Shown: in pieces, positions 16,650 to 24,986 of the stretch
How the letters are laid out: each line of letters starts with the position of its first letter
Position numbering within the stretch: position 1 is the first letter of the stretch
Source of the DNA: CmP2 sp052084925
GTDB lineage: Bacteria; Actinomycetota; Actinomycetes; Actinomycetales; Micrococcaceae
Reading direction: 5' to 3'
Length of the DNA: 64,000 nucleotides
NCBI GenBank assembly: GCA_052084925.1
Contig: JBQDEV010000014.1
Span: 22,483-86,482, forward strand
Notes under the pieces: model-generated
The model's input: only the letters and a program-made list of their open reading frames with translations
What the model was told of the DNA's origin: nothing
The model's database searches: none
Made by a program: the position numbers and the translations under genes

Positions 16650-18227
16650 ATGGACGAAGCAATGGAACAGCAGCGCCTGGGCGAGGAGTCCATCTCGCCC
16701 AGCCCGCGGCCGCGGCGGGTGCTGGTGCTCGGTGCGACCGGATACGTCGGCGGGCGGCTGGTTCCGCGGCTGCTGCAGGCCGGGCACGACGTCAGCGTGG
16801 CGGTGCGGTCCCCGGAGAAGGTGCGCGCCACTCCCTGGGGTGCGGCGGTGTCGGTGCACCAGGTGGATCTGGACGAGGACCCGCGCCAGCACCCGGCGCT
16901 GGCTGAGGCGCTGGAAGATCAGGACGTCGTCTACTATCTCGTGCATTCCATGGGTGGCGGCAGCGACTTCGAGGAGCAGGAGGCGCGGACGGCCGAACGC
17001 CTCGCGGCTGCCGCACATGAGGCGGGGGTGCAGCGGATCGTGTATCTGGGCGGGTTGCACCCCGAGGGCGCCGAGCTCTCGCCGCATATGCGCTCCCGGG
17101 CCGCCGTGGCACGGATCCTGCTGGACAGTCCCGTGGACACGATCGCGTTCCAGGCCGGCATCATCATCGGCTCCGGCTCTGCTTCCTTTGAGATGATTCG
17201 CCACCTGGCCCGCACGCTGCGGCTCATGCCAGCACCGGACTGGGTGGCGAACCGGGTGGAACCACTGGGCATTCGCGACGTCCTTTACTATCTGCTCGCC
17301 GCGGCGGACGTGCCGGGCAGCATCAACGCCACCCTGGACGTGGGCAACCGTCAGACACTGACCTACGCCCAGGTGATGAAGACCTTCGCGAAGGTGGCCG
17401 GGCTCGCACCGCGGCACGTTATCGCGCTCCCCATCCCGGCGCCCACCCTCTCCGGCATGTGGGTGGGGCTGGTGACCCCGCTGCCGATGAGCCTGACCAT
17501 CCCGCTGGTGCAGTCGCTGCAGCTCGACGCGGTGGCCGGGGATCGCCGGGTGGATGAGCTGATTCCGCCGCCAGCCTCCGGGTTCTTGACGTTCGAGGAG
17601 GCGGTGACCCTGGCCCTGCGCCGGGAACGGGAAGGAGCCGTGGACACCACCTGGGATGCCGATGTTGGACCCCTGGATCAGGCGGCAGCCAGCCTGCCCA
17701 ACGATCCCCAGTGGGCGGGTCACCCGGTGTACGAGGACGCCCGCAGCGTGACCACCACCGAGGCGTCGGCGGAGGCGGTGTGGCGCGTGATTGAGGGCAT
17801 CGGCGGAACCAACGGCTGGTACTCCTGGCCGCTGGCCTGGCGGGTGCGTGGGGTGTGGGACAAGCTCGTGGGCGGGGCCGGCCTGAATCGAGGACGGCGA
17901 CTGCCCGACGTGCTGCGCGTGGGCGACCCGGTGGACTGGTGGCGCGTGGTGGACCTGGAGCCGGGGCGCTCTCTGACGCTGCGCGCCGAGATGAAGGTCG
18001 CGGGCGAAGCGTGGCTGGAGTTCACGGTGCGCGAGAGTCAGCAGGGCACCGAGCTGGCGCAACGGGCGGTGTTCTACCCCACGAACGTGCGCGGCACCCT
18101 GTACTGGTACTCCATGGCGCCGTTCCATCGGTTCATCTTCCCCACCATGTTGGAGCGCATCGTCGCCACCGCCGCAGCAGCGTCCCAGCATGACGCCAGA
18201 CCCCCGGCAGGGGAGGAACGATCATGA
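16650..18227 (+). CDS. SDR-type NAD(P)-binding protein with DUF2867 domain
   Basis: A 525-residue protein. The first ~310 residues are an atypical NAD(P)-binding Rossmann fold (RVLVLGATGYVGGRLVPRLL, the GxxGxxG motif; VYYLVHSMGGG; RIVYLGGLHPEG). The last ~190 residues form a DUF2867/SRPBCC-like domain (GTNGWYSWPLAWRVRG, RVGDPVDWWRVVDLEPG, TLYWYSMAPFHRFIF). The ATG at 16650 has GGAGG ten bases upstream and is preferred over an in-frame ATG at 16614. Its stop overlaps the start of the photolyase gene (ATGA), so both are one operon. The exact reaction is unknown. Coupling to photolyase suggests a light- or pigment/flavin-related role, which is inference. Confidence 0.83.
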   Translation: MDEAMEQQRLGEESISPSPRPRRVLVLGATGYVGGRLVPRLLQAGHDVSVAVRSPEKVRATPWGAAVSVHQVDLDEDPRQHPALAEALEDQDVVYYLVHSMGGGSDFEEQEARTAERLAAAAHEAGVQRIVYLGGLHPEGAELSPHMRSRAAVARILLDSPVDTIAFQAGIIIGSGSASFEMIRHLARTLRLMPAPDWVANRVEPLGIRDVLYYLLAAADVPGSINATLDVGNRQTLTYAQVMKTFAKVAGLAPRHVIALPIPAPTLSGMWVGLVTPLPMSLTIPLVQSLQLDAVAGDRRVDELIPPPASGFLTFEEAVTLALRREREGAVDTTWDADVGPLDQAAASLPNDPQWAGHPVYEDARSVTTTEASAEAVWRVIEGIGGTNGWYSWPLAWRVRGVWDKLVGGAGLNRGRRLPDVLRVGDPVDWWRVVDLEPGRSLTLRAEMKVAGEAWLEFTVRESQQGTELAQRAVFYPTNVRGTLYWYSMAPFHRFIFPTMLERIVATAAAASQHDARPPAGEERS

Positions 18228-19618
18228 CACGAACCCTGTTGTGGTTCAGAGACGACCTGCGCGTCGAAGACCATCCAGCGCTGACCTTCGCTGTGCACAC
18301 CGCCGGCGATGACGGCGATGTTGTCGCCCTCTATGTCCTGGATGACGAGACTCCGGGCATCCGCCCTCTGGGCGGTGCCGCTCGCTGGTGGCTACACCAC
18401 GCACTCTCATCGCTGGCAGACCGGCTACGTGACCTGGGGATTCCCCTACTGATCCGTCGCGGTCCGGCGGCTCAGCAGGTCCCTGACGTGGCGCAGGCGA
18501 CCAGCAGCACCGGTGCGGTGTGGACGCGACGCTATGGCGGCCCCGAGCGCGAAACCGATGCCAGTGTGAAAGAGAACCTCCGCGAACAGGGGTTCACAGC
18601 CCACAGCTTCCCCGGGTCGCTCTTGCAGGAGCCCTGGACCATCCGCACCGGAGGAGGCGGACCCTACCGCGTGTTCACCCCGTTCTATCAGAACCTCAGC
18701 GACCGGCCCCTGCGCGAGCTGCTGCCCATTCCGCAGCCGGTGGCCGAGTATTCCAGCGTGCAGTCCAGCCTGGCGGGGGCGGGCGTCAGCCTCGGCGCCG
18801 TCGACGACCTCGACCTTCTCCAGACCCGGCCTGACTGGGCGGGCGGCTTGCGTGATCACTGGACCCCTACGGAGGAGGGTGGTCAACAGCGGCTGAGAGA
18901 ATTCGTCCAGCATGAAGGGGATACCTACACCCGGGCCCGTGATGTGCCCGGCGTGCAGGGCACATCACTCTTGTCTCCCTTCTTGCGCTTCGGACAGGTG
19001 AGTCCGCTCTCCGCGTGGGTGGCGTCTTCCGACCTCGATCACGAACCCAGCGCGTCGACCTTCCGCAATGAGCTCGGGTGGCGCGAGTTCTGTTGGCACT
19101 TGCTGTACCACTTCCCTGACCTTCCGGAGAAGAATCTCCGCGCTCAGTTCGACGCCTATCCGTGGCGGACTCAGGCTCAAGAACCGGATGTTTTTCGTGC
19201 CTGGTCCGCAGGTGAGACCGGCTTTCCCTTCGTCGATGCGGGCATGCGAGAACTCTGGCAGACCGGACACATGCACAATCGGGTCCGCATGGCCGCGGCC
19301 AGCCTGCTGGTGAAGAACCTCGGGATCCACTGGCGCGAGGGCGAAGCGTGGTTCTGGGACACGCTCGTGGACGCCGATGCCGCGTCCAACCCTGCCAATT
19401 GGCAATGGGTGGCCGGCTCGGGCGCGGACGCCGCCCCGTTCTTTCGCATCTTCAACCCCGAACGCCAGCGCGAACGATTCGATCCGGACGACGTGTATGT
19501 CCGGCGGTGGGTGCCGGAATTCGGCTCGGAGGACTACCCCGATCCCCTGGTCGATCTTCGAGCCTCGCGGCAGCAGGCGCTGGCTGAATATCAGCAGCTC
19601 AGCGGAGGTTCCGGTTGA
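18224..19618 (+). CDS. phr: Deoxyribodipyrimidine photolyase
   Basis: A 464-residue member of the cryptochrome/photolyase family. The N-terminal antenna domain starts TLLWFRDDLRVEDHPAL. The FAD-binding helical domain carries TSLLSPFLRFGQVSPL, FRNELGWREFCWHLLYHFP, TGFPFVDAGMRELWQTGHMHNRVRMAAASLLVKNL and DADAASNPANWQWVAGSGADAAPFFRIFNP, all diagnostic of class I CPD photolyases. It repairs cyclobutane pyrimidine dimers with blue light. Length is normal and no key motif is missing. ATGA overlap with the SDR/DUF2867 gene. Confidence 0.95.
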   Translation: MTRTLLWFRDDLRVEDHPALTFAVHTAGDDGDVVALYVLDDETPGIRPLGGAARWWLHHALSSLADRLRDLGIPLLIRRGPAAQQVPDVAQATSSTGAVWTRRYGGPERETDASVKENLREQGFTAHSFPGSLLQEPWTIRTGGGGPYRVFTPFYQNLSDRPLRELLPIPQPVAEYSSVQSSLAGAGVSLGAVDDLDLLQTRPDWAGGLRDHWTPTEEGGQQRLREFVQHEGDTYTRARDVPGVQGTSLLSPFLRFGQVSPLSAWVASSDLDHEPSASTFRNELGWREFCWHLLYHFPDLPEKNLRAQFDAYPWRTQAQEPDVFRAWSAGETGFPFVDAGMRELWQTGHMHNRVRMAAASLLVKNLGIHWREGEAWFWDTLVDADAASNPANWQWVAGSGADAAPFFRIFNPERQRERFDPDDVYVRRWVPEFGSEDYPDPLVDLRASRQQALAEYQQLSGGSG

Positions 19619-19673
19619 TCTCCGGCGTGTGTAGCGTGAGCACGACGTTCGCCCCTCAACAAAGGAGACTCTG

Positions 19674-20156
19674 ATGTCCGAACAGGCCCTGAATCGTGAG
19701 ACCGTGCTCGACGTGATGCGCTCAGAGCGTTTCGTGATGTTGTCGACCGCCACCCGCGAGGGAAAGATCGTCTCGCACCCGATGGCTCCTCAGCAGGTTA
19801 CTGATGAGGCCGAGGTGTGGTTCATCATTGGCCGAGAGAGCGATCAGTCCCAGGCGATCCGGGCGAACCCGCAGGTGAACCTTGCATTCGCAGAAGCTGG
19901 TTCGTGGCTGTCGCTAGCCGGGACCGCGGAGTTCGTCGACGACCAAGCGAAGATCGACGAACTCTGGACCGAGCAGGCGGGCGCCTACTTCGAGCAGGGC
20001 CGCCAGGATCCCAACGTGACCTTGCTGAAGGTCACCGGCGATTCAGCACAGTTCTGGGGCGTGCCCGGTGGTGCCGTGGGCACGACGCTGAAGCTGATCG
20101 GCGCCAAGATCACGGGCAAGAAGCCGGACGGTGCCAGCGGCACCGTCGAACTCTAA
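19674..20156 (+). CDS. Pyridoxamine 5'-phosphate oxidase-fold (general stress protein 26-like) protein
   Basis: A 160-residue split-barrel flavin-binding-fold protein (MLSTATREGKIVSHPMAPQQ, EVWFIIGRESDQSQAIRANPQVNLAFAE, WLSLAGTAEFVDDQAKIDELW). A perfect AAAGGAG site lies six bases before the ATG. Members bind FMN, F420 or heme and often respond to stress; a true PdxH role is unlikely at this length. It follows the photolyase gene by 55 bases on the same strand and could be part of the same light/stress response. Confidence 0.87.
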   Translation: MSEQALNRETVLDVMRSERFVMLSTATREGKIVSHPMAPQQVTDEAEVWFIIGRESDQSQAIRANPQVNLAFAEAGSWLSLAGTAEFVDDQAKIDELWTEQAGAYFEQGRQDPNVTLLKVTGDSAQFWGVPGGAVGTTLKLIGAKITGKKPDGASGTVEL

Positions 20157-20212
20157 GTTGTCTACCACCACCACGAGCAGGCAGGACCTGGCCGTCATCG
20201 GTCTGATCAATC

Positions 20213-21958
20213 TCATTCCTTGACCGCGCGCTCGGCGATCTGCACGTCGAGCGGGAAGTCGACGGGGGCGCCGCCGAACAGTAGCCGGCCCGCCGCGGCG
20301 GCGGCCTCACGTACAGCCTCGGCCGCCTCCTCGGCCAGGGCCGCCGGGGTGTGCACGATGACCTCGTCGTGCAGGAAGAACACCAGGTGCGGGCAATGCT
20401 CGAAGGCAGGGCCTGAGGCGGTGGCTCGCGGACCGTCGGTGACGGGGTCGATCCGGGCCAGGCGCAGCCGCAGGTCGGCGATCCAGGAGAGCGCCCATTC
20501 GGCAGCGGTACCCTGCACCACGAAGTTGCGGGTGAACCGGCCCTGGGTGCGGGACGCGTTGCGGGCGGCGCGCTCATCGGACGGGCTGGCTTCGACGTCG
20601 GAGGCGCGATCATGCAGCCGACGCCAGCCGGGGCTCGGGGCCGGGGAGGATCGGCCCCACCAGGTGGAGACGATGCCGCCGTTCTCGCCGGTGCGGGCCG
20701 CCTCATCGACGACGCGCATGGCGGCGGGGAAGACTTTGCGTAGCTGCGGGACGACGGTGCCGGAGACGCCGGTGGTGCCGCCGTAGAGGGCGCCGAGCAT
20801 GCCGATCTTGGCGTCCTGGCGGGTGGGGACGATGTTCTGCTCGACGATGCCGGAGTAGAGATCGCGACGCCAGCCGGCCTGGGCCATGGCGCGATCGCCC
20901 GCCATGGCGGCCAGCACCCGCGGCTCCAGCTGCGCGACGTCAGCGGAGACGAGCAGCCAGCCGGGGTCGGCGCGCAGGGCGGGACGCAGCAGCCGGGGCA
21001 GCTGCAGGGCTCCCCCGCCGGCGGCGGCCCAGCGCCCGGTGACCACGCCGCCGGGCACGTAGACCGGGTGGTACCGGCCCGCGCGCACCCATTCGTCGAG
21101 CCAGGTCCAACCATTAGCAGAGAGCAGCCGGGCCAGCTTCTTGTACTCCAGCAGCGGCTCGATGACGGGGTGGTCTTGCTCCTCGAGCTCCCATTTGGAG
21201 GTGGAGTCCACGCTGATCCCGGCCCGATGCAGTGCGCGCAGCAGCTGGGTGTGCGAATCGATGCTCAGCTGCGGAGCGTTCAGAGCCTCGCGCACCTGCT
21301 CGGCCAGCTCGACCATGCGGGAGGGCTTGTGCCCGGGCTGGGGCCGAGGGCCGAGCGCCTCGGTGAGGATGCGCTGGTGTTCGGCGACGTCCCACGGGGT
21401 GCCGGCCGCCCCCATCTCCACGGCGGCGAGCGCCCCGGCTGACTCGGCGGCCAGCAGCAGCTGCAGCGCACCGGGGTGGGTGCTGGAGGCCAGTGCGGTG
21501 CGCTGCCGGTGGAACTCCTCCAGGGCGGCGCCGAGGTCGTGTGGGACGGCGGTGTCGCTGGGTCCGGCGTCGTAGTCGAACAACACGGAGTCGGGTTCGG
21601 TCTCGGCGACGATGCTGGGGCCGGCGTCCCACCGGGTGTCGGCTATGAGATCCGCGCGCTCGCGCACCGTGGTCGAGTCCCGCAGGATCGCGTGAGCCAG
21701 GCGCAGGTCATGGCAGCGGGTGACGGTGACCCCGGCAGCCACCAGCTGTGGGTACCAGTGCGGGGCATCGCTCCACACCCAGCGCAGCCCCTCGGTCTCC
21801 GCCTCAATGCGGGCCACCCGCTCGGACAGCTGCCCACGATCGACATCGTGGCGGTCGATTTCTTCGCCCGTCGCCGCCAGGGTTACCACTGAGATGCGTC
21901 CCTGCTCACCGGTGCCGAGGACACACCAGCGCGGAGTAGGAACGTCAGGGCTCGGCAT
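20213..21958 (-). CDS. PolA-like bifunctional 3'-5' exonuclease/DNA polymerase
   Basis: A 581-residue family A polymerase, shorter than Pol I and lacking the 5' nuclease. Polymerase motif A is LVSADVAQLEPRVLAAMAGD (metal Asp present; the usual ELR is EPR). Motif B is RQDAKIGMLGALYGG, giving the R-x3-K-x7-YG pattern. Motif C is FLHDEVIVHTP with the catalytic HDE. The N-terminal ~180 residues occupy the proofreading position, but I cannot find the full DEDD set of acidic residues, so exonuclease function may be lost. Actinobacteria keep this protein besides PolA; its physiological role is not settled. A ~23-bp repeat array lies just upstream (21997-22055). Confidence 0.88.
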   Translation of the reverse strand: MPSPDVPTPRWCVLGTGEQGRISVVTLAATGEEIDRHDVDRGQLSERVARIEAETEGLRWVWSDAPHWYPQLVAAGVTVTRCHDLRLAHAILRDSTTVRERADLIADTRWDAGPSIVAETEPDSVLFDYDAGPSDTAVPHDLGAALEEFHRQRTALASSTHPGALQLLLAAESAGALAAVEMGAAGTPWDVAEHQRILTEALGPRPQPGHKPSRMVELAEQVREALNAPQLSIDSHTQLLRALHRAGISVDSTSKWELEEQDHPVIEPLLEYKKLARLLSANGWTWLDEWVRAGRYHPVYVPGGVVTGRWAAAGGGALQLPRLLRPALRADPGWLLVSADVAQLEPRVLAAMAGDRAMAQAGWRRDLYSGIVEQNIVPTRQDAKIGMLGALYGGTTGVSGTVVPQLRKVFPAAMRVVDEAARTGENGGIVSTWWGRSSPAPSPGWRRLHDRASDVEASPSDERAARNASRTQGRFTRNFVVQGTAAEWALSWIADLRLRLARIDPVTDGPRATASGPAFEHCPHLVFFLHDEVIVHTPAALAEEAAEAVREAAAAAGRLLFGGAPVDFPLDVQIAERAVKE

Positions 21959-21996
21959 GGGCCCAGTCTACGTTTGTGCATGACCACAACCCGCGC

Positions 21997-22055
21997 ACCT
22001 CGCCTACTGAACCTCGAGCAGGGTTCCTACTGACCTTTGAGCAGGATTCTTACTG
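21997..22055. repeat. Left array of ~23-bp direct repeats (L0-L2)
   Basis: Two clear units (22011-22032, 22033-22055) and one shortened unit (21997-22009). The unit starts ACCTTTGAGCAGG and ends TACTG. Unit L2 differs from unit R3 of the right array at one base of 23, and L1 from R1 at one base of 22. Both arrays point the same way. This array ends 38 bases upstream of the start of the minus-strand polymerase gene. Confidence 0.85.
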
Positions 22056-22302
22056 ACCCTTGGACATCATCCGCACGGCACCTTGGGCCTCATCGAGGTG
22101 CGAAAGTCGCATCCCTAGACAGCCGACTACGTGCGACTGACCCCACATTTCCCAGTTATGGGCAGTCCGGCACGGAGCCAATTAGACTAGGAGCTAATCG
22201 ACCCCCTCCCAAGCCTCTCCTCGATGCTCACATGGGAGGGGCCTCGTTTTCCCGGGGAGTGTTGAATGAAACTGGGCCTGACCTTCGCGTAGCAGAGCTA
22301 CG
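22056..22302. other. Non-coding stretch between left repeat array and the AAA ATPase gene
   Basis: No open frame with coding character was found. It holds a 9-bp perfect inverted repeat (CCCCTCCCA at 22203-22211 with TGGGAGGGG at 22233-22241) followed on the plus strand by CCTCGTTTTCC. It also holds a small hairpin, CGTAGC-AGA-GCTACG at 22288-22302, directly after the ATPase stop codon. The rest is featureless to me and may be remnant sequence from past insertions. Confidence 0.6.
22203..22241. terminator. Candidate hairpin terminator downstream of the AAA ATPase gene
   Basis: Nine-base perfect stem (CCCCTCCCA / TGGGAGGGG) with a 21-nt loop, about 60 bases beyond the stop of the minus-strand ATPase gene. 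The short T-run follows it on the plus strand only, so the direction of action is uncertain. Confidence 0.35.
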
Positions 22303-23553
22303 TCAAGCACCGAGTAGCACAAGAGGAACCACGGCAACGCCGTCCTTCCGCCGATAGGCGTACTTTCCCGTGGTGATAATCATCAGGTCTGCCACGTCGT
22401 CCTTCAGTTGCTCTTTCAGCCACAACAGGTGCTTCACGTCGCTGGAATCGACCGAAGCCGCAAGTTTGACTTCAATTCCGACCACCTGTCCATCACGTCC
22501 CTCCACGATCAGGTCAACTTCACGGTCGCCGTTTCGTGTGCGGAGATGACCCACCCGCGCTCGTGCCGCCTGCGCTGCGACCTTGACACTCAATGTCACC
22601 AAGGACTCGAATAACGGGCCCGCCATATGAGCGCCCCTAGGCGAGGACAGTTTCTTCGCACTGAGGTTGAGCAGTCGCACCGCTAAAGCCGGGTCGGCAA
22701 GTTGGTGCTTAGGTGCCTGTTGCAATCGAGCAAACGGGTTCACGCTTGGGCTCCACCCAGGAGTCGGGTCCAAAAGCCACAACTGAGTCAGATGATCACG
22801 GTAAGTGATCGTCGTCGCTTTCGCGGGCTGGTAGCCGTCACCAGCCGTGGTGGCATCCAGAATCTCTGAGTATTTGGTCGTGCTCGACGAGGCCGCGGCG
22901 TACGCGGCGAGCCAGCGCCGCAGAACTTCAGGTCGCCTAGACGTAAAACCGAGGTCTGGCAGGTCGCGGTCGATGACCCGCTGAACATAGGCTTCGAGCA
23001 AGTCTTCTCGAAACACTTCTGGACGTGAGGTGATGCCTGGAAAACCGCTAGCTTCGATGGCTTCCATATAGTCAGCGAGACCAAATTCCGTCGCGCCTCC
23101 AACGTCCGATCCTTCACCTTGTAGTAGGGCTTTCAAGCTCACCGTCGGGGAGACGTCACCTCGTTCGTAGAGGGCCATGGGCCGCATCCTCAGGGAAAGG
23201 ATCCGCCCGGCCCCGCTGTGCGTTCCTTGACTGGAGGCCGGCGTGGCACTGCCAGTCAACAGAAAACTGCCAGGAGGAGCCTGGTCGTCGACCTGGCGCC
23301 GGACGGCGTCCCACACCGGCGGCAGCTTCTGCCATTCGTCAATCAGCGTGGTCCCGTCGGCATGGCTCGAGAAAGACAGGTCAGCGCTTAATAGAGACCG
23401 CTGATCCTCATCATCCAACATCCATACCGATGCCGCCCGGCGTCGAGCAGTAGCCGTCTTCCCGACGCCTTTGGGGCCTTCAATAGCTATTGCCGGAGCC
23501 ACCTCCAGCAGCTCATCTAGCTCGGAATCAAGGGTTCTCGGAGAGTAACTCAC
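22303..23553 (-). CDS. AAA ATPase with DUF4143 domain, flanked by repeat arrays
   Basis: A 416-residue protein of the AAA_14/DUF4143 type. Walker A is GPKGVGKT (residues 26-33), Walker B is TTLIDEWQ (~70), and sensor-like LLTGSATP follows. The middle has HTH-like helices. The C-terminus has a PD-(D/E)XK-like pattern (GDREVDLIVEG, then VVGIEVKLA) as in DUF4143 proteins. The cellular function of this very common family is not established. The GTG start lies only six bases after a good -10 hexamer (TATAGT, minus strand, 23565-23560), so the mRNA may be leaderless, and the promoter lies inside the right repeat array. Base composition is lower in GC than the flanks, a sign of accessory DNA. Confidence 0.85.
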   Translation of the reverse strand: MSYSPRTLDSELDELLEVAPAIAIEGPKGVGKTATARRRAASVWMLDDEDQRSLLSADLSFSSHADGTTLIDEWQKLPPVWDAVRRQVDDQAPPGSFLLTGSATPASSQGTHSGAGRILSLRMRPMALYERGDVSPTVSLKALLQGEGSDVGGATEFGLADYMEAIEASGFPGITSRPEVFREDLLEAYVQRVIDRDLPDLGFTSRRPEVLRRWLAAYAAASSSTTKYSEILDATTAGDGYQPAKATTITYRDHLTQLWLLDPTPGWSPSVNPFARLQQAPKHQLADPALAVRLLNLSAKKLSSPRGAHMAGPLFESLVTLSVKVAAQAARARVGHLRTRNGDREVDLIVEGRDGQVVGIEVKLAASVDSSDVKHLLWLKEQLKDDVADLMIITTGKYAYRRKDGVAVVPLVLLGA

Positions 23554-23654
23554 CCTTCTACTATACCTCGAGCAGGGTTTCTACTGTACCTTGAGCAGAC
23601 TTTCTACTGACCTTTGAGCAGGATTCCTACTGACCTTCCAGCAGAACGTCAGCG
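23552..23654. repeat. Right array of ~23-bp direct repeats (R0-R4)
   Basis: Three good units (23565-23586, 23587-23609, 23610-23632) with degenerate units at each end (23552-23562 and 23633-23654). Units share GAGCAG near the centre and CTACTG at the end. The period of 22-23 bases puts each unit on a similar helix face two turns apart. The array covers the region immediately upstream of the ATPase start codon on the minus strand, including its likely -10 element, so it may be an iterated operator. No spacers, so not CRISPR. Confidence 0.85.
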
Positions 23655-23672
23655 TCGGGAGGGGATCTGCGA

Positions 23673-23825
23673 TCAGTTCACTCGCCGGGCGCGCAGGACG
23701 ACATCGTGAACATGGTGAGCCGGACCGTCACGCCGCAGGTTAACCAGCCCACGCACCATTGGCTTGCCCTCGCGGACCAGGGTGACCACACACGAGTCCT
23801 CCGGCCCACCGATGACGACCGAATC
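23673..23825 (-). pseudogene. Possible C-terminal remnant of an unidentified gene
   Basis: The minus-strand frame between TGA codons encodes about 50 residues (DSVVIGGPEDSCVVTL, then GLVNLRRDGPAHHVHDVVL) and looks protein-like, with GC-rich codons. It has no plausible start for a full gene and no downstream partner. It lies between the right repeat array and the HigA gene. I do not recognise the parent family. It may be the tail of a gene cut by the rearrangement that placed the ATPase element here. Confidence 0.3.
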
Positions 23826-23876
23826 TCAGGCGATGCAGGCTATTTCCAGTGCAGTCGGCAGTCGAGACGCGGTCAT

Positions 23877-24980
23877 TCAGACTGGGACGCGAGCTACCCA
23901 TCGCTCGAGTTGTTCAGTCACGTTGGGCGCATCGCGGACCAGGGTCGTCCTCCATGACAACTGACCGTCGTTTTGCAGCCTGCCGATCAGCGTGATGGGA
24001 TGCACACTCAAGGCATCTGCTTGCGCCTGCGCCCAGGCCATACTTGGCCGATCAGGGACCACCGGAAGCGGACCCGAAATGGCCAGCTCCCCGGCAAGCT
24101 GATCGGCAGCGGCTTCCTCATTCCGGCCATCCAAGGACAAATCATCCACGATGACGCTACCGTCGACTGAGACATGCCCCAGCAAGACGTGGGCCGTTTC
24201 ATGGAGGATCGTGAAGAGCACCTTGTCCAGCCTCTTCCACCTGCCCGAAATCCCGACCACCGGCGTTTTCTCGACCATCAACGCGCAGCCATCGAGCTTT
24301 CCACCAGGAAAAGCTTCTACATAGATCAGCTTCACCCCTGCCTCAGCGAACGCCGCCTGGAAGTCAGCGAATTCTTCCGGGTGACGCGCTCGGGTCGATA
24401 GTCGCTCTGCCACGTCGCGAAGCAGATCCGGGGAGTATTCTCCGACTTCGAACTCCCGCGAACCGGCCATGACGCACGCTACCCACGCCCGTTGCATGAC
24501 AGACACTGCTTCGTCCGAATTGCTTCGCCGCGCAGCGAATTGAATCGCTGGCTCTTCCTCGAGACTATGCATTCCCAAGAGTTCCAGGACTTCCTTCGAC
24601 TGCTCCGCTGGATCCGATGCGCCGATATAACCACGCTTCTTCAAGAGAGCAACGGGGGCTAGCTCGCGCAGCCTGGCCCTCACCTTCACTCCGTCGAGGC
24701 TCTCCTGCGTTTGAGAATCCTGGGATTGCTTCCAGAGAAAGTAGGAGTCTTGAAGATTGAGCCAGAATTCGGCGCTTGTGCCGAGAGCTGCAGCAATCTG
24801 TGCGGCCGATTCTCGAGTAATTTCCTTCTTCCCCGAGACAATCTCGGATACGAACTGTGCTGGTCGTCCGAGAACCTCCGCGAAATCAGCCTGAGTCCAG
24901 CCGCGCGCGTCGAGCTCATCAGCGAGATGTTCTCCCGCGGGGAAGACCTCGGCGGCCATTGGCGTAGCCATGACCATCAC
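23877..24980 (-). CDS. higA: HigA-type antitoxin: XRE HTH fused to ImmA/IrrE metallopeptidase domain
   Basis: A 367-residue two-domain protein. Residues ~10-75 form a HigA/VapI-type HTH (HLADELDARGWTQADFAEVLGRPAQFVSEIVSGKKEIT, ALGTSAEFWLNLQ). The C-terminal half is an ImmA/IrrE (DUF955) zinc-protease-like domain with HETAHVLLGH near residue 261 and a distal NEEAADQLAGELAI that supplies the third ligand/Glu. Ordinary HigA proteins are ~100 residues; this long form suggests that proteolysis is built into the antitoxin. Six bases separate it from the toxin gene upstream. The first ATG of several (MMVMATPM) is used. Confidence 0.88.
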   Translation of the reverse strand: MMVMATPMAAEVFPAGEHLADELDARGWTQADFAEVLGRPAQFVSEIVSGKKEITRESAAQIAAALGTSAEFWLNLQDSYFLWKQSQDSQTQESLDGVKVRARLRELAPVALLKKRGYIGASDPAEQSKEVLELLGMHSLEEEPAIQFAARRSNSDEAVSVMQRAWVACVMAGSREFEVGEYSPDLLRDVAERLSTRARHPEEFADFQAAFAEAGVKLIYVEAFPGGKLDGCALMVEKTPVVGISGRWKRLDKVLFTILHETAHVLLGHVSVDGSVIVDDLSLDGRNEEAAADQLAGELAISGPLPVVPDRPSMAWAQAQADALSVHPITLIGRLQNDGQLSWRTTLVRDAPNVTEQLERWVARVPV

Positions 24981-24986
24981 GCTCCT

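Noticed and set aside
16479..18191. 570-codon minus-strand open frame
   Set aside because: It mirrors the SDR/DUF2867 gene, is rich in His, Gln and Arg, and has no motif; it arises from GC-rich codon bias.
22056..22302. tRNA or small RNA gene
   Set aside because: No cloverleaf or conserved T-loop was found; only simple hairpins.
21997..23654. CRISPR array
   Set aside because: Repeats are directly abutting without unique spacers and there are no cas genes.
21997..23654. IS21-like insertion sequence with multiple terminal repeats
   Set aside because: The two arrays are in the same, not inverted, orientation, and the gene is a DUF4143 ATPase without an IstA-type transposase.
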